DNA of 64,000 nucleotides from Variovorax sp. HW608. Lineage in GTDB: Bacteria; Pseudomonadota; Gammaproteobacteria; Burkholderiales; Burkholderiaceae_C. Below, piece after piece: positions 18,301-27,359 of this stretch (its first letter is position 1; each line of letters begins with the position of its first letter). Both the position numbers and the translations under genes were made by a program. Where the stretch lies: assembly GCF_900090195.1 (NCBI RefSeq), contig NZ_LT607803.1:5792229-5856228 (forward strand), given 5' to 3'. Below the pieces are notes generated by a model. That model was not told where the DNA came from. It did not search any database and saw only the letters and a list, made by a program, of their open reading frames with translations.

Positions 18301-19912
18301 ATGACGGACGCCAAGCGGCGAGCATTGGCCCAGAAGATCGGGAGACGAGGCGAGCTCATCTTCGAGCAGTGGGCAACGATCGGCGGCTTCAGCGCGAGCA
18401 AACTGCAGGACGACTATGGCGTCGACTATGTGTGCCAGCAAATGCTGCCGACATCCAAGGGCTCCGAAGAAGTGACTGGACTCTCGGTGCTGGTTCAGGT
18501 CCGTGCAACCGCCATCGAGAAGTCCGGGAAGCCGCCCCGGATCGGGTTCTCCCGAGAGGATGTCGAGACCGCCATGCGCCAAGCCGGGGTCTTCTGCGTG
18601 GCTGCCGTGCACATGCCCACATCGGAGGTGCGATTCCGCTGGCTCGACATCGCTCTGTTGGAGCAATGGGCGTCGTTCCTTAAGTCCGAGCGTGATTCGA
18701 TCTCCATGCGGCTGGACTCGATGTCCGAGGGCGCCGATCGCTTCTCCCGCGAGTTGGTGCAAGCCTCCCGCCCTTCCCAGCGAGCCAAATTCATGAAGGC
18801 GCGGACACAGCTGCGCCTCGAGGAGGTGATACCGGGCGCCGTCCTGCACACTAACTCCGGTGCCATGGGTGAATTGGGCAGCTGTCGTGGTCCCCAACCT
18901 CATGTCCATCGTGAACGCGACGGCGGACAGACACGAGGCGCTGGCCACGGCGATGTTCCGGCCGATCCCTTTTGCGCAAGGCTTTGGTGAGGTCCTCGCT
19001 CGCCATCAGCCGCATGCCGCCCTCCTATCAGTGGGAGACCTCGTCGAGGGCGCCCTCTGGGTTGCTGGTGAGGCCGAGAGCGAGGTCACGCTTCAGATCG
19101 AGCATGGCGACGATCAAGTGCTCAGTACCTTCTTGCTGCGGCGTGTCCGTGACGAGCGAGCGTACATAGGCGCATCAGGTTTGGTGCTTCGAATCACCGA
19201 TGCTAGAGCAAGCGAATCTCGCCGAAAACACGTCCATCACTTGAGCTGGAGCGTCGAGCAGGAGGGCGCCAAGGACCTAGTCACTTGCGGTCAGCTTGCC
19301 TTCTTGCGCATGCTCAGGCTCGGTGCGACCCTCAACGAGGAAGGCCGTACGCTCATTCCCATCGAGCGCTTTGGTCTCGGAAGCCTGGGCCGGTCCATTG
19401 AGGCCTTCGAGAGAATCTTCGCGCACCTGGGGCTGCCGCTCAGCGGCGTCATGCTCTCAGACCTTGCGGACGAAACCTTTGCCTGTAACCTCGGCGTGCT
19501 CGAAGCGATTCTCGACGTAGGAAGCCGCTCGGTGCTTCCTACGTTTGTTCTGGGCCTGGACGAAGATCAAGAGATTTCGGAAGAAGGTTGGGAGCCGTGC
19601 ATCTATAGGGTGCCGATCACCCTGCAAATGAAGCAGCACGGTCTGCTGGCTTGGGTAGAGGGAGCGGCGGACGCGTACGTGCACGATGGATCGATCCGAG
19701 GGTTTCGATTTCTGACCAAGGAGAAGGCGGAGGTTGCAGCCACGGACATACCCATCGAGGACGGGCGGGCCACGGTGCATGTTCATCCCGGTTGGCCTCG
19801 GCTAATCATCGGAGGCGAGACGCTGACTACCGGCGAGCCGCGGGGCGGACCCGTTCACGGACACTTCTCCCTTGCAGCAAACGCTGAGGGTCATGAGCGG
19901 ACTGAAAGTTGA
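18301..19912 (+). pseudogene. DUF4365-type (PD-(D/E)XK-like) protein gene, apparently frameshifted
   Basis: Frame 1 from the ATG at 18301 reads a DUF4365-like N-terminus: RRGELIFEQWATIGGFSASK, then DDYGVDY, then LSVLVQVRAT, which fits the Glu, Asp and Gln-x-Lys/Arg positions of this nuclease-fold domain. Near 18,865 the protein-like sequence switches to another frame, reading WAAVVVPNLMSIVNATADRH and continuing to the stop at 19912 with good protein character (337 residues from the internal ATG at 18902). The frame-1 tail to 18990 looks random. The simplest view is one gene of about 535 residues with a one-base shift. The alternative is two overlapping genes, the second starting at 18860 (GTG) or 18902 (ATG). 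AAGG precedes the ATG at 18301. Confidence 0.6.
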
Positions 19913-20059
19913 GGATCGCGCCGCGGCGGTAGCGCTTCGTGGTTGCCATCTGCCGCTCCCAAGCTGATACGAAGCAGTCGTTGGCAAATCCCGGTCCCAA
20001 CTTCCACAACCTGTCGGTCATCCACCCGTGGGACACGACTCCGCGACCGACCGCTAACG

Positions 20060-20143
20060 CTCTAACCTGGTGCTCAACGGCGTGTGGCAAAAGTCACGAG
20101 TAGTCGCGTCACGAACAAGTTGAGTGTCAGCGAGCGGTTAGAG
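20060..20143. repeat. Nested inverted repeats resembling an integron attC site (weak)
   Basis: CTCTAACC at 20060-20067 pairs with GGTTAGAG at 20136-20143, and inside it CTCAAC at 20073-20078 pairs with GTTGAG at 20119-20124. Two nested boxes around a variable loop over 84 bases recall attC. The outer boxes do not fully match the attC consensus and the spacers are unequal (5 versus 11 bases). It could equally be a regulatory hairpin ahead of the nuclease operon. The 285 bases from 19913 to 20197 hold no gene. Confidence 0.3.
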
Positions 20144-20197
20144 TGCGGCCTTCGGAGGAGGGCATGTCAATGGTTGCGGTGTGCGCGGGCGTGTGCA

Positions 20198-21340
20198 ATG
20201 TCCGCTGAGTTGTCCAGTCTGCAAAGTCCCGCCGCGGTCCAGGCAGCGTTGGACGAATTCGTGCGGCTGGGCCGCACCGCTTTCTTGACCCGCTACGGCT
20301 TTGGCAAATCTCGCGACTTCATGGTCCGCGATGCAAAGACTGGACAGCTCTGCGACTCCAAGGCCATTGTTGGCGCCGCATTCGGCTATCAGTTTCCCGA
20401 AGAAGGGCCGCTGAAGGCAGCGGACTTTTCTGGCGGCGAGGCGACTGTTGTCCCCAAGCTCCAGCGCCTCGGCTTCGAGGTGGTGCGCATCGGCGAAGAC
20501 TGGAGCGCGGACGAAGTGCAGGCGACTGTGGCCTCCTACTTCGAGATGCTGCGGCTCGAGGCGGCGCAGCAGAACTACACGAAGACCGAGTTCAACGCGC
20601 AGTTGCGCCAACAGCTGCGAGGCCGCAGCAAAGGCTCGGTGGAGCTGAAGTTACAGAACATCAGTGCCGTCCTGCATGGACTGGAACTGCCTTTCATCGC
20701 CGGCTACAAGCCACGTGCCAACGCCCAACTCTTGCTGCGTCAAGCGGTTCAGCGATTCGTGCTCGACCATCCCGAATTCGTGGGTCAGGTGGTTGATGCC
20801 ATGGAAGAGGTCAAGGCGCCTGGTCAGGTTTCCTTCTACGCTTCTCTCGTCGAACCACCGCCCATGGAGAGGGTTCTTCAGGTGAAGGGGAACATGCCAA
20901 GAGCTCGTTTGCCACGCAAGGTGGATTGGGCGCAGCGCGATGAGGTGAATCGCAAGCTCGGCCGCGCCGGCGAGCAGTGGGTGATTGGCTACGAGCAGCG
21001 GCGTCTCAGCGACGCAGGCTTCCCCGAACTCTTTCAGCAGCTGGAGTGGACTTCGGAGCGACTAGGCGACGGCGCCGGCTACGACATCCTTTCGCATGAG
21101 CGCCCCGGTGTGCATCGCTTCATCGAGGTCAAGACCACCAACGGCGGCCATGCCTCGTCGTTCATCATCAGTCGCAACGAGTTGGAGTTTGCTGCTGAGC
21201 GCGAAGACGCTTTCCACCTGTACCGCGTCTTCCAGTTTCGCGAGGAACCGAAGCTGTATGTCCTCAAGGGCAATCTCGCCGACCAACTGCACCTGGAACC
21301 CATCGACTACCGCGCCTCTTTCCGCCGCCTGATGGCATAG
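20198..21340 (+). CDS. ScoMcrA-like head domain plus DUF3883 (PD-(D/E)XK) nuclease protein
   Basis: 380 residues from the ATG at 20198; upstream in-frame sequence is not protein-like. The N-terminus (ALDEFVRLGRTAFLTRYGFG, then CDSKAIVGAAFGYQF and AADFSGGEATVVPKLQRLGFEV) matches the N-terminal head domain I recall from ScoMcrA-type modification-dependent endonucleases. The C-terminus is DUF3883-like with restriction-nuclease residues: Asp in GAGYDIL near 296 and Glu-x-Lys in RFIEVKTTNGG near 308. It is the first gene of a four-gene operon with a HIT protein, an HNH nuclease and a helicase. The likely role is recognition or cleavage of foreign or modified DNA. No HNH domain is fused here, unlike ScoMcrA; that function may be supplied by the third gene. 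Confidence 0.78.
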   Translation: MSAELSSLQSPAAVQAALDEFVRLGRTAFLTRYGFGKSRDFMVRDAKTGQLCDSKAIVGAAFGYQFPEEGPLKAADFSGGEATVVPKLQRLGFEVVRIGEDWSADEVQATVASYFEMLRLEAAQQNYTKTEFNAQLRQQLRGRSKGSVELKLQNISAVLHGLELPFIAGYKPRANAQLLLRQAVQRFVLDHPEFVGQVVDAMEEVKAPGQVSFYASLVEPPPMERVLQVKGNMPRARLPRKVDWAQRDEVNRKLGRAGEQWVIGYEQRRLSDAGFPELFQQLEWTSERLGDGAGYDILSHERPGVHRFIEVKTTNGGHASSFIISRNELEFAAEREDAFHLYRVFQFREEPKLYVLKGNLADQLHLEPIDYRASFRRLMA

Positions 21341-21346
21341 ACACGT

Positions 21347-21739
21347 ATGACCGAGAAGCCTTGTCCCTTCTGCACCTTGCCCTCCGCTCGCGTCCTCGGG
21401 CAAAACGCACTTGCGGTATGGATTCGAGATGGTTTTCCGGTCTCGCCGGGCCATAGCCTCGTGATTCCAAAGCGCCATGTCGGCTCCTTCTTCGAGATCA
21501 CGCAAGAAGAGCGGGCGGCGTTGCTCGAATTGCTGGATCAGGCAAAAGCGGCGGCACAAACCGAATTTCGTCCCGACGGATTCAATATCGGGATCAACGA
21601 TGGTCCTGCAGCGGGGCAGACGGTACCGCACTTGCACATCCACCTCATTCCGCGTTTCCACGGCGATCAAACCGACCCCCGCGGCGGTGTGCGCTGGATC
21701 ATCCCGGACAAGGCGGACTACTGGAGCCCAAGAGGTTGA
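21347..21739 (+). CDS. HIT (histidine triad) family nucleotide hydrolase or transferase
   Basis: 130 residues, normal HIT size. The N-terminus has a zinc-type CPFC motif and the C-terminal triad motif is HLHIHLIPRF near residues 93-102, preceded by NIGINDGPAAGQTVPH. HIT proteins cleave or transfer nucleoside phosphates such as dinucleoside polyphosphates or AMP-lysine adducts. It begins 6 bases after the preceding nuclease stop and its own stop overlaps the TTG start of the HNH gene, so it is firmly embedded in the operon. A nucleotide-signal role in defence is speculative; a housekeeping passenger is possible. Confidence 0.9.
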   Translation: MTEKPCPFCTLPSARVLGQNALAVWIRDGFPVSPGHSLVIPKRHVGSFFEITQEERAALLELLDQAKAAAQTEFRPDGFNIGINDGPAAGQTVPHLHIHLIPRFHGDQTDPRGGVRWIIPDKADYWSPRG

Positions 21740-22803
21740 CGGTGGTTTCGCCAGCCCCCTCGGCCGAAGTGCAGCTCGCGTTTCTGAGCAAGCTGCAGCG
21801 CTTGTTCGCGGAGGGCGATTTCACGGCGACCTACAAATTCGCACTTCTCATCGCGCTGTCTGACCTGGCGGTGGAGCTGGGTGCAGATGATGGAAGGGAG
21901 CTGCCGCTCTCGATCCAGCAGATTGCGGATCGTTTTGTGCAGCTGTACTGGCGCCATGCATTGCCTTATGGGACCGGCAGGCAGGATACAAATGCTGGCG
22001 TGTTGGTCCAGAACCTTGGCGTCCAGGCGGCCGTGCTGACGAGCATCGCTGCGTTCCGAGCAAGCTCCGGTGCGACAACATCGACGCAGGCGCGCGCGAT
22101 GCCGGCCTACGGGGCGCTGGTCGCCAAGGTGAGCGCGGTCGTTTCGGCCCAGCCGTTGACCTACTTGCAGAACTTTGGCGGTATCACCGATCCGTTCCTC
22201 TACGAAAAGGCAGGGCGGGGCATGATTCAGCTCAAACCCAACGTAGCCTACTGCCTTCGTCGCTTTCACCCCTTAGTACAGCAATTGGCGCGGACGCACT
22301 GGATGGACCACGTCAAGGCCAACCGGCGCAACCACGCCATCCTGGGCGATGCAGGGGACCTGGAAGACTTCCTCTTCGGTCTCTCTCGGCAGTCGCTGGC
22401 CACTATCAGCACGGGGTTGCGCAAGCTGGACGGGGCGCGCTGCTTCTACTGTGGCCAGGGCATGCATGGGGCCGACGTCGACCACTTCATCCCGTTCGCG
22501 CTTTATCCGCGCGATCTGGCTCACAACTTTGTATTGGCGCATCCTCAGTGCAACCGGAGCAAATCCGATTCCTTGGCTGGCAAGGGGCACCTGGAGCGTT
22601 GGTTACAGCGTTTGAGCAAGCAGTCGGCGCAGCTGGCCGAGATCGGAATATCCGCTGGCGTGGCGGTTGACGATCGAACTGTGCATCGCGTGGCCGCCTG
22701 GGGGTACTCGAATGCGCATGCAGCTGGTGGCCGGGCGTGGATCAAGGCGGCTGCGTATGAAACGGTCGGAATTGACCACTTGCAGCTTCTCGGGGCGTCT
22801 TGA
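21736..22803 (+). CDS. HNH endonuclease domain protein
   Basis: 355 residues starting at TTG 21736, which overlaps the TGA of the HIT gene. The N-terminal 230 residues are helical and unassigned (LQRLFAEGDFTATYKFALLI). A Cys4-type HNH motif follows: CFYCGQ near residue 236, the catalytic DHFIPFALYPRD near 249 and HPQCNRSKSD near 270, all with expected residues present. It is likely a metal-dependent DNA nuclease. Its stop overlaps the start of the helicase gene, completing a coupled operon. The TTG start is inferred from coupling and has no strong ribosome-binding site. Confidence 0.85.
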   Translation: MTVVSPAPSAEVQLAFLSKLQRLFAEGDFTATYKFALLIALSDLAVELGADDGRELPLSIQQIADRFVQLYWRHALPYGTGRQDTNAGVLVQNLGVQAAVLTSIAAFRASSGATTSTQARAMPAYGALVAKVSAVVSAQPLTYLQNFGGITDPFLYEKAGRGMIQLKPNVAYCLRRFHPLVQQLARTHWMDHVKANRRNHAILGDAGDLEDFLFGLSRQSLATISTGLRKLDGARCFYCGQGMHGADVDHFIPFALYPRDLAHNFVLAHPQCNRSKSDSLAGKGHLERWLQRLSKQSAQLAEIGISAGVAVDDRTVHRVAAWGYSNAHAAGGRAWIKAAAYETVGIDHLQLLGAS

Positions 22804-25550
22804 TGACGCGCCTATGGAGGCCCACCGCAGCTGGCAAGCTGCTCACCAAGGCGCCCGAATGGAGCTTTGAACTGGATGGCGAAAGCATTCGCCTCGCGGT
22901 TCAGGGCCAGATGCTTGCAAGTGGCGTCAGCGAACTCGAGAGCCTCGCGGTCAAACGAGGCTTTTTCTGGGCCACTTTGTTCCTTGCCTTGGGCACCGGC
23001 AAGCGCTTCAAGCTCGACGGCATCCCGAACGAGCAAGCTCGGCAACTTCAGCGAGCCGTCATTGCGGCGCAAGAGGCGAAGCGCGAACGCGAACAGATCG
23101 AGGCCTTGCTCCGCGATTTCGACCTGCAAGTACGACCGATCCTGCGCTGGTCGCTGTCGACCATCGAAGCCTGCAAGCGCCAGGTGGCACGACGTGGCTG
23201 GCTCAGCCAGGAATTCATGCAGCGCATGGGCGGCTCGAAACCAACGATGCCGAATGCTCTCATCGACCACGCCGAGGTCCGGCAACACCTCGCGCACCAG
23301 CCGCAAGGTGTGCAGGACGCCGTCCGAATGTGGCAGCGTTCGCTCCAGGAGTTCGCGCAGGGCGTCAATCAGCGCCACGCAGCCAAGGTCGCCCAGGACG
23401 ATCAAGCGTTCTTCGAACGGGTGGAGAAATCCCCCTTGACGCTCGAACAGCGCAATGCGGTGGTCTGTTTCGACAGTCGGGTGTTGCTCGTGGCCTCCGC
23501 TGGTTCAGGAAAAACAGGAACCATGGTGGCCAAAGCGGGCTACGCGCTGCGACATGGCTACTTCGCACCCGAGCGCATGCTGCTGCTGGCTTTCAACAAC
23601 GACGCCGCCGCGGAACTGCGCGAGCGCGTTCACACGAGGCTCATCCCGTTGGGCCTGCCTGCTGACAAGGTCGCGGCCAGGACGTTTCATGCCTTCGGCC
23701 TGGAGGTGATCGGGGCCGCCACGGGAAAGAAGCCGTCCCTTGCGCCCTGGCTGGAGGGAGGACAAGACCTCGAGACCCTGGCGAGCCTGGTCGACGACCT
23801 CAAGGATCGGGATCGCCAGTTCCGCACCCAATGGGATCTGTTTCGGGTCGTCCTGGGGCAGGACCTTCCCAAGTTCGGCAAGGAGCAGGACAACCCCAAC
23901 GCCTGGGACGCCCAGCAGCGCCGTGGCGGTTTCTGGACGCTCAACGGTGAAACCGTCAAAAGCCAAGGGGAGGTGGTGCTGGCCAATTGGCTCTTCTACA
24001 ACGGCGTGCGCTATGTCTACGAAGGCGCCTACGAGCATGAGACGGCCGATGCCAGCCATCGGCAGTACCGCCCTGACTTCTACCTTCCGGATGCCAAGGC
24101 CTACCTGGAGCATTGGGCCTTGAACGAGAAGGGCGAGCCGCCCAAGGAGTTCACTGGCTACAAGGAGGGAATGGCCTGGAAGCGCGCGTTGCATCAGCAG
24201 CACGAGACGATCCTGCTGGAAACGACCATGGCCGAGCTTTGGTCTGGCAAGGCGCTTGAGTACCTCGAGCGCGAGTTGCAAGTACTGGGTGTGACCTTGG
24301 ACCCGAATCCGGACCGACCCGTGCCGGGCCGCCAACCCATCGAGAATCCACGCCTCGCCAGCACGTTTCGGTCCTTCCTGACGCACGTGAAGAGCAACCG
24401 GCTGTCGATGCCCGATCTGCGCGCGCGGTTGGCGCAGGGGGCCGCCGGGGATTTCCGATTCCGCCACGAAGTGTTCCTGCAACTGTTCGACAAGCTGTCG
24501 CAGGCCTGGGAGCAGAAGCTGAGCTCAAGCGGGTGCATCGACTTCGAGGACATGCTCAACCTGGCGACCGACTGCATCGAGTCCGGCAAATGGGCCAGCC
24601 CCTACGAGCTCGTCATGGTGGACGAATTCCAGGACGCGAGCCAGGCGCGTGCGCGGATGGTAGCCGCCTTGATGCGCGGTGAAGACAAGTACATGTTCGC
24701 GGTCGGTGACGATTGGCAGGGCATCAATCGGTTTGCCGGTGCAGACCTTGCGGTGATGACGGGCTTCGAAACCCGCTTCGGCCAAGCCACGACGCTCAAG
24801 CTGGAGACGACCTTCCGCTGCCCGCCAACGCTGTGTGAGATCAGCAGCACCTTCGTTCGCAAGAACCCGAGTCAGATCGCCAAGCAAGTTCGCTCGCCCA
24901 AGGTGGACATCGTCGAACCGGTGCGCATTGTTCGGGTGGAGGAGGAGCGATTCATCCGGGCGGCTGTCGAAGGGCGGATTCGCGAGATTGCGCGGGAGGC
25001 GGCCGGGGCGGGGAGGAGGGCGACGGTGTATTTGCTGGCTCGTTACCAGAAGGATCGCTCCTTCATGCCGGCGACGTACGACAGCCAGTGGGTCGAAATC
25101 TCTTTCCTCACGGTGCACCGCTCGAAGGGGCTGGAAGCCGACCACGTCATCGTTCCGCGCGTGACGGCCGAGACGCTGGGATTCCCAAGCAAGATTGCGG
25201 ACGATCCGGTGCTCCAGTTGGCCATGCCGGCAGGTGAAGCGTACGAGTTTGCGGAGGAGCGGCGTCTTTTCTATGTGGCGCTCACGCGCGCTCGATCGAC
25301 CGCGACGCTCATCACCGTGCAGCACATGGAATCGAGCTTCATCAGCGAACTTGTCAAGGAGCAGGGGCTACGGGTGCTCAATGCCGATGGGTCGGAGGGC
25401 GACAGCGAAATCTGCCCGAAGTGTGGCAAGGGGTTCCTGAGGACAAGAACTTCCCGATACGGCCCGTTTCTGTCTTGCAGCACGTTTCCGAAGTGCGACT
25501 ACAAGCGCGATGATCGTAGGAACCGCCACACCAACAGAGGACGGTCGTAG
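22803..25550 (+). CDS. UvrD/helicase IV-like DNA helicase with nuclease-like insertion and zinc finger
   Basis: 915 residues from the ATG at 22803, which overlaps the HNH stop (TGATG). An N-terminal region of about 220 residues precedes the Q-motif LTLEQRNAV and Walker A SAGSGKTGT near 235. An insertion between the N-terminal motifs and motif II contains RPDFYLPDAKAYLEHW near 425, followed by Lys and Glu residues, which looks like a PD-(D/E)XK fold. Walker B is MVDEFQDAS near 604, and the late motif FLTVHRSKGLEADHVI is intact. The C-terminus has a topoisomerase-type Cys4 zinc finger (CPKCGKGF, then CSTFPKCDY). It would unwind and perhaps cut DNA as the motor of this operon. Confidence 0.88.
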   Translation: MTRLWRPTAAGKLLTKAPEWSFELDGESIRLAVQGQMLASGVSELESLAVKRGFFWATLFLALGTGKRFKLDGIPNEQARQLQRAVIAAQEAKREREQIEALLRDFDLQVRPILRWSLSTIEACKRQVARRGWLSQEFMQRMGGSKPTMPNALIDHAEVRQHLAHQPQGVQDAVRMWQRSLQEFAQGVNQRHAAKVAQDDQAFFERVEKSPLTLEQRNAVVCFDSRVLLVASAGSGKTGTMVAKAGYALRHGYFAPERMLLLAFNNDAAAELRERVHTRLIPLGLPADKVAARTFHAFGLEVIGAATGKKPSLAPWLEGGQDLETLASLVDDLKDRDRQFRTQWDLFRVVLGQDLPKFGKEQDNPNAWDAQQRRGGFWTLNGETVKSQGEVVLANWLFYNGVRYVYEGAYEHETADASHRQYRPDFYLPDAKAYLEHWALNEKGEPPKEFTGYKEGMAWKRALHQQHETILLETTMAELWSGKALEYLERELQVLGVTLDPNPDRPVPGRQPIENPRLASTFRSFLTHVKSNRLSMPDLRARLAQGAAGDFRFRHEVFLQLFDKLSQAWEQKLSSSGCIDFEDMLNLATDCIESGKWASPYELVMVDEFQDASQARARMVAALMRGEDKYMFAVGDDWQGINRFAGADLAVMTGFETRFGQATTLKLETTFRCPPTLCEISSTFVRKNPSQIAKQVRSPKVDIVEPVRIVRVEEERFIRAAVEGRIREIAREAAGAGRRATVYLLARYQKDRSFMPATYDSQWVEISFLTVHRSKGLEADHVIVPRVTAETLGFPSKIADDPVLQLAMPAGEAYEFAEERRLFYVALTRARSTATLITVQHMESSFISELVKEQGLRVLNADGSEGDSEICPKCGKGFLRTRTSRYGPFLSCSTFPKCDYKRDDRRNRHTNRGRS

Positions 25551-25589
25551 CGACGCACAAGGGTGCCGCGTGTGACGTTGGATGTGCTA

Positions 25590-25796
25590 CTACCAAAACC
25601 GCCAGAAGGGGCGTTTCGCCGCCGGTGTTTCGAGTAGGGCGCTTCTGGTCGTCGCAGAACCGAACCGCCGCCTCACTTCGCGCTCGTGTGCATGGGCCGG
25701 GCCCCGCGCATCAACGTGACCCCTCAGAGCCAGCAACCGCAACTGGTGTGCGCGCTCAAGGAGGTCTTCGTCGGAGAGGCTGCCTGGTTCGGTCAT
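25590..25796 (-). CDS. Small conserved hypothetical protein
   Basis: 68 residues starting at MTEPGSLSDEDLL. The motif DEDLLERAHQLRLLALRGHVDARGPAH and the ending RPFWRFW resemble a short protein I recall as common in Burkholderiales, often beside accessory genes. The function is unknown. It converges on the helicase gene and lies 80 bases downstream of the recombinase gene, on the recombinase strand. Confidence 0.55.
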   Translation of the reverse strand: MTEPGSLSDEDLLERAHQLRLLALRGHVDARGPAHAHEREVRRRFGSATTRSALLETPAAKRPFWRFW

Positions 25797-25875
25797 CATG
25801 GTGTCGTCATTTTGCCGCCTTGGCCAACACCGAGGACTAACAGAAGGCGATGCCAGTCGCGCGCACCTGTTGAAC

Positions 25876-27150
25876 CTACTCGCCCTCCAGCATGCGTGCT
25901 GTCGGGCTGTTCAAGAGATCACCGGCGCGGTAGTAGTTCATGAAGACGTCGATGTTCTTGTGCCCCGTCATTTTCATTGCGTCGGCGGGTGGCATTTGAC
26001 GACGACCGGCTTCGGTAACGAAGCCCGACCTGAGCGAGTGGGCGGAGTAGTGCCCCGCAAGGCCGGCAAGCGCTGCCCTCTCCACAACGATCCTGCGTAC
26101 CGCCCTCGGAGCCAAGGGTTCTGCAAGGATCCGCCCGTTTTTGAGGATGCGTCGAAAGATAGGTCCGGATTGCACGCCGCTCAGTTGCAGCCATGCCGAC
26201 ATCGCGTTGGCCGCTCGCCCCACCAGGGGCTTCTGAACGGTGTCATCTCGAACACCTTCTTGATTGGTCTTGGAATGAGCGAGCAGATAGACGAATCCGC
26301 GCTCCCCGTGGTCCTGCAAGTTCTCCACGATTGCATTGGCCACTTCGCTACGCCGACGACCACCGCTTGCCCAAGCAAAGAGAAGTAGGGCCCGGTCACG
26401 GACCCCGCAGGGAGACGAATCGCAGGTTTCGAGCAGCGCTTCGAGCAGTTCGCGGGTAAGCGCGGCCTGTTGCCGCGGACGTACCTGTCGGCGTGCGTAG
26501 CTCACCCGCACCATGCGCAGCAGCTGGCGGACGCCCGGATATGCGCACGGATTGTCGAATCGCCGCATCTGATGCGCCTTTGACAGGACCGACACTCGAT
26601 GAACAAGGGTGGCTAACGCAAGCGGCCCAAGCTTGCCCTTGAAATGCGTCTCTACAAGCAGCCTGTCGATCTGCATCGGCAGGTCATGCACCAGGCGAGG
26701 AGGGCGGTCGGAGCTTCCGCGTCCATCGCTCTCGCCTTCCATTCGCTCGGCATGATCGACTATGAACTGGAGGACCACAGGGATCGGGACGGGCAACTCG
26801 AACGGTTGCCCGTATCGCGTCGCGAACCATGCACTCCAATAGCGCATCGCCGTGGCATACGAAGCTTTGGTGTTCGCAGACTGACCTTGATGGAGGAGGT
26901 CCCGGACCGATGCCTCCGCAATACTGGAGAGCGCGTCGGGATTGAGGGGCGACGCATTCTGTGGCCGGAGATCGGTCAGGTCGACAGAAGCCGGTTGGTG
27001 GCTCAGTTGTGCGGGCAGGAAGAGGTCATCCTGAGCCTGCGACGTCGAGGCTGGCGCCGGAGGCGATGTCGCATCGTCGCCCTCGCATCCTCCCAACCCG
27101 TTTCCATTCGAGATCGGTCTTGACGACTCCCTGCGCTTGCGAGGTGCCAT
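25876..27150 (-). CDS. Tyrosine recombinase/integrase (first of three)
   Basis: 424 residues from the ATG at 27150; an upstream ATG at 27156 abuts the AGGAG and is less likely. All catalytic positions of a phage-type integrase are visible: Arg in GVRDRALLLFAWASGG, Lys in LAHSKTNQEG, His-x-x-Arg in YSAHSLRSGF, His in MTGHKNIDV and the Tyr nucleophile in FMNYYRAGD. The N-terminal half carries a SAM-like core-binding domain (NTKASYATAMRYWSAWF). It could move the neighbouring operon or the island. It is unrelated in detail to the next two recombinases, which are related to each other. Confidence 0.9.
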   Translation of the reverse strand: MAPRKRRESSRPISNGNGLGGCEGDDATSPPAPASTSQAQDDLFLPAQLSHQPASVDLTDLRPQNASPLNPDALSSIAEASVRDLLHQGQSANTKASYATAMRYWSAWFATRYGQPFELPVPIPVVLQFIVDHAERMEGESDGRGSSDRPPRLVHDLPMQIDRLLVETHFKGKLGPLALATLVHRVSVLSKAHQMRRFDNPCAYPGVRQLLRMVRVSYARRQVRPRQQAALTRELLEALLETCDSSPCGVRDRALLLFAWASGGRRRSEVANAIVENLQDHGERGFVYLLAHSKTNQEGVRDDTVQKPLVGRAANAMSAWLQLSGVQSGPIFRRILKNGRILAEPLAPRAVRRIVVERAALAGLAGHYSAHSLRSGFVTEAGRRQMPPADAMKMTGHKNIDVFMNYYRAGDLLNSPTARMLEGE

Positions 27151-27359
27151 GAACATGCTCCTGTTCGGGCCGGATCAAGGAAGGTTGGGGCGCCAAAGGG
27201 GGCAGGGCGCCAGCGACGGACCGGCGTGATAGCGAGCCGTAAGGCGCCATTATCGGCCCCAGTCCGGCCAGAGCCACCGTCTGGAGATCGACTCGCAAGG
27301 CGCGCCAGGATCCGATCGGTGACCGACCGGGCCCGTGCGCAGCCGTCGAGGCCTTTGCC

